From Streptomyces sp. NRRL F-4489 (GTDB lineage Bacteria > Actinomycetota > Actinomycetes > Streptomycetales > Streptomycetaceae), in NCBI RefSeq assembly GCF_001509485.1, contig NZ_LLZI01000158.1, forward strand, positions 1 through 64,000: a stretch of DNA of 64,000 nucleotides. The letters are read 5' to 3'. Of the stretch, positions 25,301 through 33,065 are shown one piece after another. Position 1 is the stretch's first letter, and each line of letters opens with the position of its first letter. The position numbers and the translations under genes are program-made. The notes below the pieces were generated by a model. It was not told where the DNA came from. It saw nothing but the letters and a program-made list of their open reading frames with translations, and did no database searches.

Positions 25301-26827
25301 ATGGCGTCCAGCCTGACGAAGGACGCGGCCCAGCAGGGAACCCCTGTCAACGGCGGCAAGACCTTCTTCGGCCACCCCCGCGGCCTGGCCACTCTCTTCA
25401 TGACCGAGATGTGGGAGCGCTTCAGCTTCTACGGCATGCGCGCCCTGCTCGTCCTGTACCTGATCTCCGGTGGTCCGGACGCCAAGATCGGCTCGCAGGG
25501 CGGCGGTCTGGCCATGACGGCGGCGTCCGCCACGGCGATCTACGCCGTCTACATGGCCCTGGTGTACCTGCTCGCCATGCCCGGCGGCTGGTTCGGCGAC
25601 CGGGTCTGGGGCCCGCGCAAGACGGTGATCGTCGGCTCGTGCGTGGTCATCGCCGGCCACATCGTGCTGGCCGTCCCCGGCCAGACGTTCTTCATCGGCC
25701 TGGCGATGGTGGCGTGCGGCTCCGGCCTGCTGAAGTCCAACATCTCCACGATGGTGGGCCACCTCTACGACGGCCCGCAGGACCCGCGCCGGGACGGCGG
25801 TTTCACCGTCTTCTACATGAGCATCAACCTCGGCTCGATGGCCGCGCCGATCATCGTCGGCGGCATCGGCCAGGGCCTCAACTGGCACCTGGGCTTCGCG
25901 ACGGCGGCGCTGGGCATGGCGCTGGGCCTGATCCAGTTCCTGGTCGGCACCCGGAACCTCAACCCCAAGAGCAGCCAGGTCCCGACCCCGCTGCCCGCCG
26001 AGGAGCGCGCCGGCTGGCTGCGCAAGGGCCTGATCTGGGCCGTCGTCGCCGCGGTCTTCTACGGCATCGTGGTGGGCACCGGCCACTTCACCCTCAACTG
26101 GGCGCTGGTCCCGCTGGCCGTCATCGGCATCTGCGTGCCGTGCTTCGTACTGCTGCGCATCAAGCGGGACAAGGAGCTGTCCTCGGCCGAGCAGGCCAAG
26201 GTGAGCGGCTACCTGTGGTTCTTCGTCGCCGCCGCGGTCTTCTGGATGATCTTCGACCAGGCCGGTTCGACGCTGAGCGTGTTCGCCGAGAAGAACACCG
26301 CCGAGTCGGTCTTCGGCCTGGGCTTCCCGTCCTCGTGGATGCAGTCGGTCAACCCGGTGTGGGTGCTGGCGCTGGCCCCGGTCTTCGCGTCGATGTGGCT
26401 GGCGCTGGCCCGCCGCAACCGCGAGCCCAGCACGCCGGTGAAGTTCGCCATGGCGATGGTGCTGATCGGCGCCTCGTACTTCTTCTTCCTGGTGCCGATC
26501 GCGATGTCCTCGGACGGCTCCAAGGTCAGCCCGATGTGGCTGATCACCGTCTACGGCCTGCAGACGATGGGCGAGCTGTGCCTGTCCCCGGTCGGCCTGT
26601 CGGTGACCACCAAGCTGGCGCCGCAGAAGTACGCCAGCCAGATGATGGGCGTCTGGTTCCTCGCCGTCACCGCGGGCGACAGCGTCATCTCCCTGGTGTC
26701 CATCTCCGGCGCGGACCTCAGCGGTACGGGGGTGCTGGTCACCGAGGCGGTCCTCGCCGCCCTGGCCGGTGTCGCGGTCTTCCTGTACCGGAAGAAGATC
26801 AGTCCGCTGATGGGCGACGTGCACTAG
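25301..26827 (+). CDS. POT/PTR family proton-coupled oligopeptide transporter
   Basis: 508 residues with some 12-14 membrane helices. Family signatures: MTEMWERFSFYGMRALL in helix 1 (the ExxER region), GGWFGDRVWGPRKT after helix 3 and the PTR2 signature FYMSINLGSMAAP. It imports di- and tripeptides with protons across the cytoplasmic membrane. The ATG at 25301 has AAGGA seven bases upstream. It is divergent from the two-component system, which may control it; position is the only evidence. A terminator with a T-run follows. Confidence 0.95.
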   Translation: MASSLTKDAAQQGTPVNGGKTFFGHPRGLATLFMTEMWERFSFYGMRALLVLYLISGGPDAKIGSQGGGLAMTAASATAIYAVYMALVYLLAMPGGWFGDRVWGPRKTVIVGSCVVIAGHIVLAVPGQTFFIGLAMVACGSGLLKSNISTMVGHLYDGPQDPRRDGGFTVFYMSINLGSMAAPIIVGGIGQGLNWHLGFATAALGMALGLIQFLVGTRNLNPKSSQVPTPLPAEERAGWLRKGLIWAVVAAVFYGIVVGTGHFTLNWALVPLAVIGICVPCFVLLRIKRDKELSSAEQAKVSGYLWFFVAAAVFWMIFDQAGSTLSVFAEKNTAESVFGLGFPSSWMQSVNPVWVLALAPVFASMWLALARRNREPSTPVKFAMAMVLIGASYFFFLVPIAMSSDGSKVSPMWLITVYGLQTMGELCLSPVGLSVTTKLAPQKYASQMMGVWFLAVTAGDSVISLVSISGADLSGTGVLVTEAVLAALAGVAVFLYRKKISPLMGDVH

Positions 26828-26856
26828 GTCCGGCACCGGTCCTGGCATCTGCCCTG

Positions 26857-26887
26857 GGGCCCGGCGCGCTGTTGGCGCGCCGGGCCC
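26857..26887 (+). terminator. Terminator after the peptide transporter
   Basis: The arms GGGCCCGGCGCGC and GCGCGCCGGGCCC (13 bp, perfect) have a TGTTG loop, followed within ten bases by CTTTT. A 20-base near-perfect tandem duplication (GGGGCTTT, C or CC, GTACGGTGCC) follows at 26901-26939. Confidence 0.85.
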
Positions 26888-26953
26888 TGTCGGCTTTTCC
26901 GGGGCTTTCGTACGGTGCCGGGGCTTTCCGTACGGTGCCGGGCCGGGCCGGGG

Positions 26954-28423
26954 TCAGCGGCGGAGGCGGCGCGGGGTGAAGGTGAGGAGCGCGCCGCCGA
27001 GCAGGGCGACGGTGCCGGCCAGGACGGCGAGGGCGGTCAGCGTGCCGTGGTCGGCGGCGCCGGTCGCGGCCAGGCCGCCGGAGGTGTTGCCGCCGCTGCC
27101 GGACGTTCCGGAGGTGCCCGAGGTGCTGGTGGAGCCCGTGGTGCCGGAGGTGCCCGACGTGCCGCCCGTGGTGCCGCCGCCGGACGACGAACCGCCCGTG
27201 GTGCCGCCGGGCTGGGCCGCGGTGTCCAGGGTGAGCGAGGCACCGGGGTCCTTCTCCGGGGTGCAGGTGGTGGTCGTACCGAGCGCGTTGACGGTGAGCA
27301 CGCCCGGGGTGAGGGTGGCCCGGCCGGTGGCACCGGGGCGGTAGGTGCCCTTGAGGTCCGGGATCTCGATCGGCTGGCCGGACTTGATGGGCTGGTCGTT
27401 GGCGGGTCCCTCGACCCGCACCGCGCCCTTGTCGGCGCCGCCCACCTTCACGTCCATCGACGGTTTCACCGAGCCCTTGGGGATGTCCGCCGGGCTGTCC
27501 ATCACCGACTTGGCGAAGTGCACCGTCAGGTCGTAACCGCCGCCCTTCTTCACCCCGTTGATCTGCACCGGCGAGGTGGCCTTCTTGTCCCCGATGGGCG
27601 TCTTGCAGGCGTACGGGACCTCCACCTCCTTGCCCTTGTAGGCGGTGCCGTCGGGGTCGCCCCCGGAGCCGCCGGTGGTCGTCCCGCCCTGGGTACCGGC
27701 GGTGGTGCCGGACGTTCCTCCGGACGTCCCTCCGGACGTGCTGCTGCCGCCGCTGGTCGTACCGCCGGACGTACTGGAACCGCCCGAGGTCGTACCGCCG
27801 GTGCCCGGGTCGCCCCCGGTGGAGCCGCCGCCGTCCGTCACCTTGATGGTGACCGCCGGGGGCACCGTCTCCTTGGGGGTGCACTTGGTGTCCGTGGAGA
27901 TCGGCTTGCTGACGTTGATGGTGTACGCCCCGGGGGTCAGGGTGACCTCCCCGGGGGCGGTGAGCTTCAGCGTGCCCTTCATGGCGGACAGCTTCATGGG
28001 GCTGTTCTTCGGGATCGGCGGGTTCTGGCGCGGGCCCTGCACCGTGAGGTCCCCGCTCTGCGCCCCGCCGACCTTGAGCGTGCCGGTCGGCTGGACGGTG
28101 TCCTGGGCCAGGTCCAGGATGCCCGGGTTCGGCGAGGCCGCCTGGAGGGTCGTCACGACGACCTGGACCGCGTCGCCGACCTTGGCGGTGGCGGGCGCGG
28201 TCACCTCCACCTTGGTGGTGCCCTCGACGGGCGGCAGCCCCGAGATCGGCGGCGGCTGGCACTCCGTCCGGTACGCCACCGCGGCGGCCTGGGCGCTACC
28301 GGCGGCGGTGAGTACGCCCGCCCCGGCGAGGGCCAGCGCGGCCGCCGCGGCCACGCCCGTTCTGCTGCGCCGCCCGGCCGGCCTGGGCGGCCCGATCGGC
28401 CTTGTCGGCCTCATCAACGTCAT
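26954..28423 (-). CDS. Two-domain wall-anchored protein with LAATG sortase signal
   Basis: 489 residues. Export signal (about 1-46), then two copies of a beta-rich domain (about 50-205 and 255-410). Each copy begins with a Cys (ECQPPP or YACKTPIG) and ends with a Cys in a CTP motif (TKCTPK or TTCTPE), so each is probably closed by a disulfide. A Gly/Ser/Thr linker built from TSGGSS units joins them and a second one leads to LAATG (451-455), a hydrophobic helix and RRLRR: a class E sortase signal. The single-domain relative is encoded at 30859-31575. The domain resembles a DUF found in Streptomyces surface proteins (DUF6801 by memory). The ATG at 28423 overlaps the upstream stop by one base (TGATG). 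Last gene of the operon; function unknown. Confidence 0.85.
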   Translation of the reverse strand: MTLMRPTRPIGPPRPAGRRSRTGVAAAAALALAGAGVLTAAGSAQAAAVAYRTECQPPPISGLPPVEGTTKVEVTAPATAKVGDAVQVVVTTLQAASPNPGILDLAQDTVQPTGTLKVGGAQSGDLTVQGPRQNPPIPKNSPMKLSAMKGTLKLTAPGEVTLTPGAYTINVSKPISTDTKCTPKETVPPAVTIKVTDGGGSTGGDPGTGGTTSGGSSTSGGTTSGGSSTSGGTSGGTSGTTAGTQGGTTTGGSGGDPDGTAYKGKEVEVPYACKTPIGDKKATSPVQINGVKKGGGYDLTVHFAKSVMDSPADIPKGSVKPSMDVKVGGADKGAVRVEGPANDQPIKSGQPIEIPDLKGTYRPGATGRATLTPGVLTVNALGTTTTCTPEKDPGASLTLDTAAQPGGTTGGSSSGGGTTGGTSGTSGTTGSTSTSGTSGTSGSGGNTSGGLAATGAADHGTLTALAVLAGTVALLGGALLTFTPRRLRR

Positions 28424-29775
28424 CACGCGGAACCTTTCGACGGGGGTCGTGGGGTTGCTGTGGTGGACGGTGCGGTGTCCGGGGTGAACCACGGCAGGCC
28501 GGCGGCGCCCGGGGGCGGCCCGCCGGCGGGGGCGTGGTCGGGGTGGGGGTCGGTGGCCTGGAGGTCGGTGGCCTCGGTATCGGTGGCCTGACCGGTGGCC
28601 AGGGGGTCGGTGGCGTGGCCGGTGGCCAGGGGGTCGGTGGCGTGGCCGGTGGCCAGGGGGATGGTGGCGTGGCCGGTGGCCAGGGGGTCGGTGGTGTCGG
28701 CGGGACGGCGCCATAGGGGGCGCCGGACGCGCGTGGCGGTACCGGGGCGCGGGGCGGTACCGGGGCGCGGGGCGGTCTCCGGGTGCGCGGGGGCGCCGGA
28801 GCGCCGGGCCCCGGCTCGTACGGGCGCGGGGCGGTGCGGCCGCACCCGGTCGACGACCGCTATGCCGATCCGGAAGACCGCCGCCGGGACGACCACGCAC
28901 AGCAGCACCCAGAACAGCGTCACGCCCCACGGCCGGCCCACCCGCCACGGCTGCTCGACCAGCAGCCGGCCGCCGTACCGCAGCGAGACCACGTAGTCGC
29001 CGTGCGCGCCGGCGGCCAGCTCCACCGGGAGCCGGACCTCGGCCCGTCGCCCGGCGGGGACGGTGCCGCGCCACCGCTGGTCCTCCCACTTCGGCGGGTA
29101 GACGCCGTGCCCGGTGCCGACCTGGAAGACCGGGTCGCGGGCCGGCGCGGAGCCGAGGTTGCCGACCGTGACGACCAGCTCGCGCTGCGGCGGGGCGCCG
29201 AACCACGTGAGCAGCCCGCTGCTGCCGGTCAGCCGGGGCCGGTCCAGTACGGCCAGCCGGCCGCCGCTGACGTCCTGGGGCAGCGGCGCCACCGGGTGCC
29301 CGGCCACCTTGAACGCGGCGTCCGCGGCGGCCGCCGGGCCGGTCACCGCCGCCACGTGCACGACGCAGGGGCAGGGCTTGGGCGGTTCGGCGACCGGGAG
29401 GACCCGGCGGAAGGCGCCGCGATCGTCGGTGGTGACGGTCCGGCCGTCGCCGTTGGCGCAGGAGTTGGTGCCGCCGATCATGTTCTGCCCGCAGATCAGC
29501 AGCGTGAGCAGGGTGTGCGGGCGCCAGCCGCGCCCGGTGACGGTGACGCTCCCGCCTGCCCCGGCCTCCTTCTCGGAAACGGCCACGGACGGCGCCCCGC
29601 CGTCCTCCGCGGCCCGGGCCTGCGCCGCTTGGGCCGCCGCCACGGGCACTACGGGCCCGACGGTCAGCAGGGCCAGCACGAGCGACCCGAGCAACGCCAT
29701 GAGCCCCACCGCACCGCCGCGCCCCATAGGCCCGGTCCCACCGGTCCCACCCATCCCACCCATCCCGCCGTTCAC
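28423..29775 (-). CDS. Membrane-anchored protein with neocarzinostatin-like domain and 9-residue repeats
   Basis: 450 residues from a GTG at 29775 that overlaps the preceding stop (GTGA). A hydrophobic export segment lies at about 17-45. A domain at about 55-140 (SVAVSEKEAGAGGSVTVTG, LLICGQNMIGG, then PCPCVVHV) is reminiscent of the neocarzinostatin/macromomycin beta fold, which binds hydrophobic small molecules. A second beta domain follows (LLTWFGAPP, VTVGNLGSAPA). A membrane helix at about 323-347 is followed by a basic stretch and a tail with the 9-residue unit DPLATGHAT repeated about four times. The tail would be cytoplasmic if the export segment is cleaved. The neocarzinostatin match is by pattern only. 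Confidence 0.75.
   Translation of the reverse strand: MNGGMGGMGGTGGTGPMGRGGAVGLMALLGSLVLALLTVGPVVPVAAAQAAQARAAEDGGAPSVAVSEKEAGAGGSVTVTGRGWRPHTLLTLLICGQNMIGGTNSCANGDGRTVTTDDRGAFRRVLPVAEPPKPCPCVVHVAAVTGPAAAADAAFKVAGHPVAPLPQDVSGGRLAVLDRPRLTGSSGLLTWFGAPPQRELVVTVGNLGSAPARDPVFQVGTGHGVYPPKWEDQRWRGTVPAGRRAEVRLPVELAAGAHGDYVVSLRYGGRLLVEQPWRVGRPWGVTLFWVLLCVVVPAAVFRIGIAVVDRVRPHRPAPVRAGARRSGAPAHPETAPRPGTAPRPGTATRVRRPLWRRPADTTDPLATGHATIPLATGHATDPLATGHATDPLATGQATDTEATDLQATDPHPDHAPAGGPPPGAAGLPWFTPDTAPSTTATPRPPSKGSA
28594..28701. repeat. 27-bp tandem repeat, four units, inside the neocarzinostatin-like gene
   Basis: Units at 28594-28620 and 28621-28647 are identical; the third (to 28674) differs by two bases and the fourth (to 28701) diverges at its end. 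Each unit encodes nine residues (DPLATGHAT), so copy number can change without a frameshift. Confidence 0.9.
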
Positions 29776-30836
29776 CCGCGCACCCCTGATCCCGTCCTCG
29801 TCCTCGGTTCCGTCTGCGGTTCGGCCTGCGGTTCCGTCCGCGGTTCGGTCCTCGTGGCGCCGCCCATATGCCGCGTACGTCCCGTACGCCGCGTACGTCG
29901 TGCAAGCCCCACGCGCCGTCTCCGCAGCACCGCCCAGCCGCCGCCCCCGCCCGCCGCCGCGGCGAGCAGGGCGCCCCCGGAGGCCCAGGGGACGGCCGTG
30001 TAGCGGGTGGTGGCGGTGTCGCGGGCGCCGTCCTCGGCGGTGGCGGTGAGGGTGACCCGCACCGCGTCCAGGGCGGGCGGATCGGGCCAGGTCTCGGTGC
30101 GTTCGGCGCGGCCGCCGGGCGGCAGGGCGGCCGGCAGGGCGCGGGCGGGCCGGCGCAGCAGCGGGCCGAAGAGGCCGTCCGCGCGGACCGCCAGCCGGGG
30201 GCGGAGCGCGGTGGTCCCGCGGTTGACGAGGGTGTAGCGGATCTCGGCGTTGCCGCCGGCCCGGCGCACCGCCAGGTGCTCGACGGTCAGCGCGGCGAGC
30301 GCGGCCCCGGTGACCCGCAGCCGCACCGGAATCCGGGCCCGCGCACCGGACCCGCTCCCGGTGACGGTGAGGGTGCCGGTACGGCTCCCGGGGGCGGCGT
30401 CGCGCGGCACCGTCACGGTGAACGGGACCCGCGCCCGGGTCCGCGCCGGAACGGTCACCTCCGCCGTGCCGAAGGCCAGCCACGCCCCCGTACCGCCGTC
30501 TCCGGAAGGCCGTACCGTGACCGGCCGCCCCGTAGGGTTGCGCACCTCCAGCCGGTCCGTGAGGACCGTGCCGGGCGCGCCCTCCAGGTAGAACGCCGCC
30601 CGGTCGGGCCCGTCCGGAACCGCCGACCAGCCCGCCGCGCGCCCGTCCGCCACCGGCCGGACCGCAGCCGCCACCGGCCGCACCGGACCAGCGACCGCCA
30701 CCGGACTCACCCGATCCGCGACCGCCACCGGGCTCACCGGACGAGCGTCCGCCACCGGACTCCCCCCTCCCCCGGCCGCCACGAAGGCCGCCACGAAGAG
30801 CCCCGCGACGGCCGCCACCCAGGGACGGAACGGCAT
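29772..30836 (-). CDS. Secreted, membrane-anchored protein with DUF916-like domain
   Basis: 354 residues. A signal peptide (about 1-25) and a PVAVA-repeat linker lead to a beta domain at about 75-180 (FYLEGAPGTVLTDRLEVRNPT, then SGDGGTGAWLAF and VPFTVTVPRDAAPGSRTGTL). This reads like the DUF916/COG1470 peptidoglycan-associated domain found with WxL surface proteins. A second beta domain follows (IRYTLVNRGTTALRPRL), then a membrane helix at about 285-303 and a basic tail with repeated TEPR units. ATG at 30836, 22 bases after the preceding gene; its stop overlaps the next GTG. Likely binds or organises the partner surface proteins; inference. Confidence 0.8.
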   Translation of the reverse strand: MPFRPWVAAVAGLFVAAFVAAGGGGSPVADARPVSPVAVADRVSPVAVAGPVRPVAAAVRPVADGRAAGWSAVPDGPDRAAFYLEGAPGTVLTDRLEVRNPTGRPVTVRPSGDGGTGAWLAFGTAEVTVPARTRARVPFTVTVPRDAAPGSRTGTLTVTGSGSGARARIPVRLRVTGAALAALTVEHLAVRRAGGNAEIRYTLVNRGTTALRPRLAVRADGLFGPLLRRPARALPAALPPGGRAERTETWPDPPALDAVRVTLTATAEDGARDTATTRYTAVPWASGGALLAAAAGGGGGWAVLRRRRVGLARRTRRTGRTRHMGGATRTEPRTEPQAEPQTEPRTRTGSGVRG

Positions 30837-30858
30837 CGCCGCCTCCTCCCCGTACGCG

Positions 30859-31575
30859 TCAGGCCCGCTGCTGACGGCGGGTCAGCCAGAGCACACCGGC
30901 CGCGCCCGCCAGCAGGACCGTGCCGCCGAGGGTGCCCAGGGCGAGGGCGGAGTCCGCCGGTCCGGTCTGCGGCAGCTGCCCGCCGCCGGACCCGCCGGCC
31001 GCCCCCGAGGCGCCGCCGCTCCCGCCGCTCGCGCCCCCGCCGCCCTTGACGTCCAGCGTCAGCGACGGCTTGGGGTGGTTGGCCGGGGTGCAGGTCGTGG
31101 TGGTGCCCAGCGCCTTGATGGTGAGCGTGGACGCCGTGAGGGTGACCTTGCCGCTCGCCTTCGGGGTGTACGTACCGCTCAAGTCGCTGATCTTGATAGG
31201 GGTGTTGGCCGGTATCGCCTGGTCGTTGGGCGGGCCGGTGACCGCCACCGTGCCGCTCTCGGCGCCGCCCAGCTGGATCAGCGCGCTGGGGTTCATCGCG
31301 CCCTTGCCCAGTTCGACGGGGCTGGACGAGACGCCCTTCTGGAAGGACATCACCAGCTTGTACGAACCGCCGCTGGGCGTCCCCTTGATGTCGATGGGCG
31401 AGACCGCCCCCTTGTTGCCGATCGGCGTCTTGCACTGGTAGTTGACGTCGACGACCTCGGCGTACGCGGCGGGCGCGGTGAACAGCACCGCCGTCCCGGC
31501 CGCCGTCGCCGCGGCCGCGGCCAGCCCGGCCGCCCGCCGCGGCCGCCTGCCGTGCTGTGCGTGGAAGCGGGCCAC
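30859..31575 (-). CDS. Wall-anchored surface protein with LPQTG sortase signal
   Basis: 238 residues. Twin-arginine-like basic start and signal peptide ending AYAE (about residue 40). One copy of the same domain found twice in the 26954-28423 protein (YQCKTPIGNKG to TTCTPANH), with one Cys at each end. A Gly/Ser/Ala linker, LPQTG at 201-205, a hydrophobic helix and RRQQRA complete a sortase signal. The start is GTG at 31575, behind AGAGGGGAAG. It is the promoter-proximal gene of a four-gene operon (31.6 to 26.95 kb). The contrast LPQTG here and LAATG in the last gene may mean two sortases or one tolerant enzyme; no sortase gene lies in the window. Confidence 0.87.
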   Translation of the reverse strand: MARFHAQHGRRPRRAAGLAAAAATAAGTAVLFTAPAAYAEVVDVNYQCKTPIGNKGAVSPIDIKGTPSGGSYKLVMSFQKGVSSSPVELGKGAMNPSALIQLGGAESGTVAVTGPPNDQAIPANTPIKISDLSGTYTPKASGKVTLTASTLTIKALGTTTTCTPANHPKPSLTLDVKGGGGASGGSGGASGAAGGSGGGQLPQTGPADSALALGTLGGTVLLAGAAGVLWLTRRQQRA

Positions 31576-31734
31576 CTCGACTTCCCCTCTCCGGTCGGCG
31601 CGCCGCCGAAGGTTACTGACGGCACATCAGATTGGGCGTCAAGGTACGCCCGGGAGGGTGCCGAGGGAAGGCACAGGGCGGCCCCGATACGGGACGGGGC
31701 CCATATACGACACGGCGCGGGCCCCGGGGCCCGC

Positions 31735-31756
31735 GCGCGCAACGGTCTCGTGCCCG
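31735..31756. terminator. Perfect 22-bp palindrome after the ATP-binding protein gene
   Basis: The arms GCGCGGGCCCC and GGGGCCCGCGC lie nine bases beyond the stop of the minus-strand gene at 31765. It has no separate loop, so as RNA the central bases must open. A terminator is likely, but an operator is possible because the wall-protein operon starts 160 bases to the left. Confidence 0.6.
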
Positions 31757-31764
31757 CCGCCCCT

Positions 31765-32253
31765 TCAGGACGGCGCGGCCAGCTCCGCCCAGACGGTCTT
31801 GCCGGCGCCGTCGGCGTTGCGCACCACGCCCCAGTCCAGGCAGAGCCGCTGCACGATGAACATGCCGTGGCCGCCGGGGCGCCCGGGGCGGTGCGGGCTG
31901 CGCGGCGCCGGGGAGCCCGCGCCCAGGTCGCTGACCTCCAGGCGGAGCACCTTGGCCACACGGCGCAGCCGGAGCTCCTCGGGGCCCTCGGCGTGCAGGC
32001 AGGCGTTGGTGACCAGCTCGGAGACGACGAGCAGCACGTCCTCGGCCGCGGCCCGCTGGTCGGCGGTGGCCGCCGGCAGCCAGCCCCAGTCCTGGAGCGC
32101 CTCGCGGGCGAAGTCCCGGGCCCGGGCGACGGTGCCCCGGGTCCCCGCCAGGCGCAGCCGGCGGATCTGACCTGCCGGTACGGCGGCGGAAGCACCGGCG
32201 CCGACCGGCTCCGGGCCGAGATCGCCCGGCGGGTACGGCCGGGTGGTGCTCAT
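31765..32253 (-). CDS. ATP-binding anti-sigma factor type protein (HATPase, RsbW/SpoIIAB-like)
   Basis: 162 residues. An N-terminal disordered stretch precedes a GHKL ATPase domain with the N-box LLVVSELVTNACLHA and a GGHGMFIVQRL lid region. Proteins of this size and type bind SigB-like sigma factors and phosphorylate STAS antagonists. A STAS gene lies 171 bases upstream on the same strand and a SigB-type sigma factor is divergent, so this is probably the anti-sigma component of a partner switch. By memory the set resembles the S. coelicolor SigI locus. ATG at 32253. Confidence 0.88.
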   Translation of the reverse strand: MSTTRPYPPGDLGPEPVGAGASAAVPAGQIRRLRLAGTRGTVARARDFAREALQDWGWLPAATADQRAAAEDVLLVVSELVTNACLHAEGPEELRLRRVAKVLRLEVSDLGAGSPAPRSPHRPGRPGGHGMFIVQRLCLDWGVVRNADGAGKTVWAELAAPS

Positions 32254-32424
32254 CAGCGCTTCACCTCACCGATTCGCCTGTTCACGGACAACAGTTAACT
32301 GATTGATTCAACGGATCCAGGTGTCTCCTGCCCGAGCGGACCGTGAGAACACCCACTTGTTGGGTACGGGAGCTGTGATACCGGCTACCTGCCCGGAAGG
32401 CATCCTTCCGGACGGCCGCGCGGA

Positions 32425-32793
32425 TCAGTCGGCCAGGGCCGCTTCGAGCGAGTCGTGCACCGTGAAAACGGCGTCCGCGCCGGTGATCTCGAACACCCGG
32501 GCCACCACCGGCTGCATCCCGGCCAGGTGGACGCCGCCCCCCGCGGCCTCCGCCTTCAGGCGGGCGCCCAGCAGGACGTTCAGCCCGGTGGAGTCCATGA
32601 AATCGAGGCGTGAGCAGTCCACCACGAGGCGTGCGTAGCCGTCGTCGACGCAGCCTTCCAGTGATTCCCGCAACAGATCCGCGGTGTGGTGATCCAGCTC
32701 ACCGGCGACGGTCACGACCGCGCTGGCGCCGTGCTGGCGGATCTCGACGTGAAGCCGGCCCCGGCTTGCACTGCCGACCGTCCCGCGGTCCAT
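32425..32793 (-). CDS. STAS-domain anti-sigma factor antagonist
   Basis: 122 residues. STAS fold with VTVAGELDHHTADLL and the phosphorylation loop FMDSTGLNVLL, where Ser68 is the expected target of the anti-sigma kinase. Unphosphorylated protein would bind the anti-sigma factor and free the sigma factor. The ATG at 32793 is preferred (GAGGGG nine bases upstream); an in-frame ATG 16 codons earlier, at 32841, is possible. It is divergent from the sigma factor gene with 272 bases between them. Confidence 0.9.
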   Translation of the reverse strand: MDRGTVGSASRGRLHVEIRQHGASAVVTVAGELDHHTADLLRESLEGCVDDGYARLVVDCSRLDFMDSTGLNVLLGARLKAEAAGGGVHLAGMQPVVARVFEITGADAVFTVHDSLEAALAD

Positions 32794-33065
32794 GCGAGCG
32801 CACCCCTCTTGCTGCCTAGACGACTGTTTTGGTGACGACATTGCTTACGACTGCGCGTGTCGAACCCTACGCCTTCCTGACGCGCGCCGGTAGCCGAAGA
32901 AAGGGCATAGCCGATCAATACGGACAGCGGCCACTTGCCTTCTTGCGGCGAAGACAGGTAGGCGTAGAAGGACACATTCGAAACGGCCGGCTTTGGAGGC
33001 GCCGCACACCGCAGCTTCACGCAGAGGCTTCGGCAGCCATATGCCGAGAACGATGGAGGAGACAC

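Noticed and set aside
28594..28701. Repeated LATG motifs as multiple sortase sites
   Set aside because: The class E motif is LAxTG followed by a hydrophobic helix; here LATGH repeats lie after the membrane helix without such a context.
28423..30483. Single long protein fusing the DUF916-like and neocarzinostatin-like genes
   Set aside because: The recognised domains are in different frames; a GTGA overlap at 29772-29775 separates two genes.
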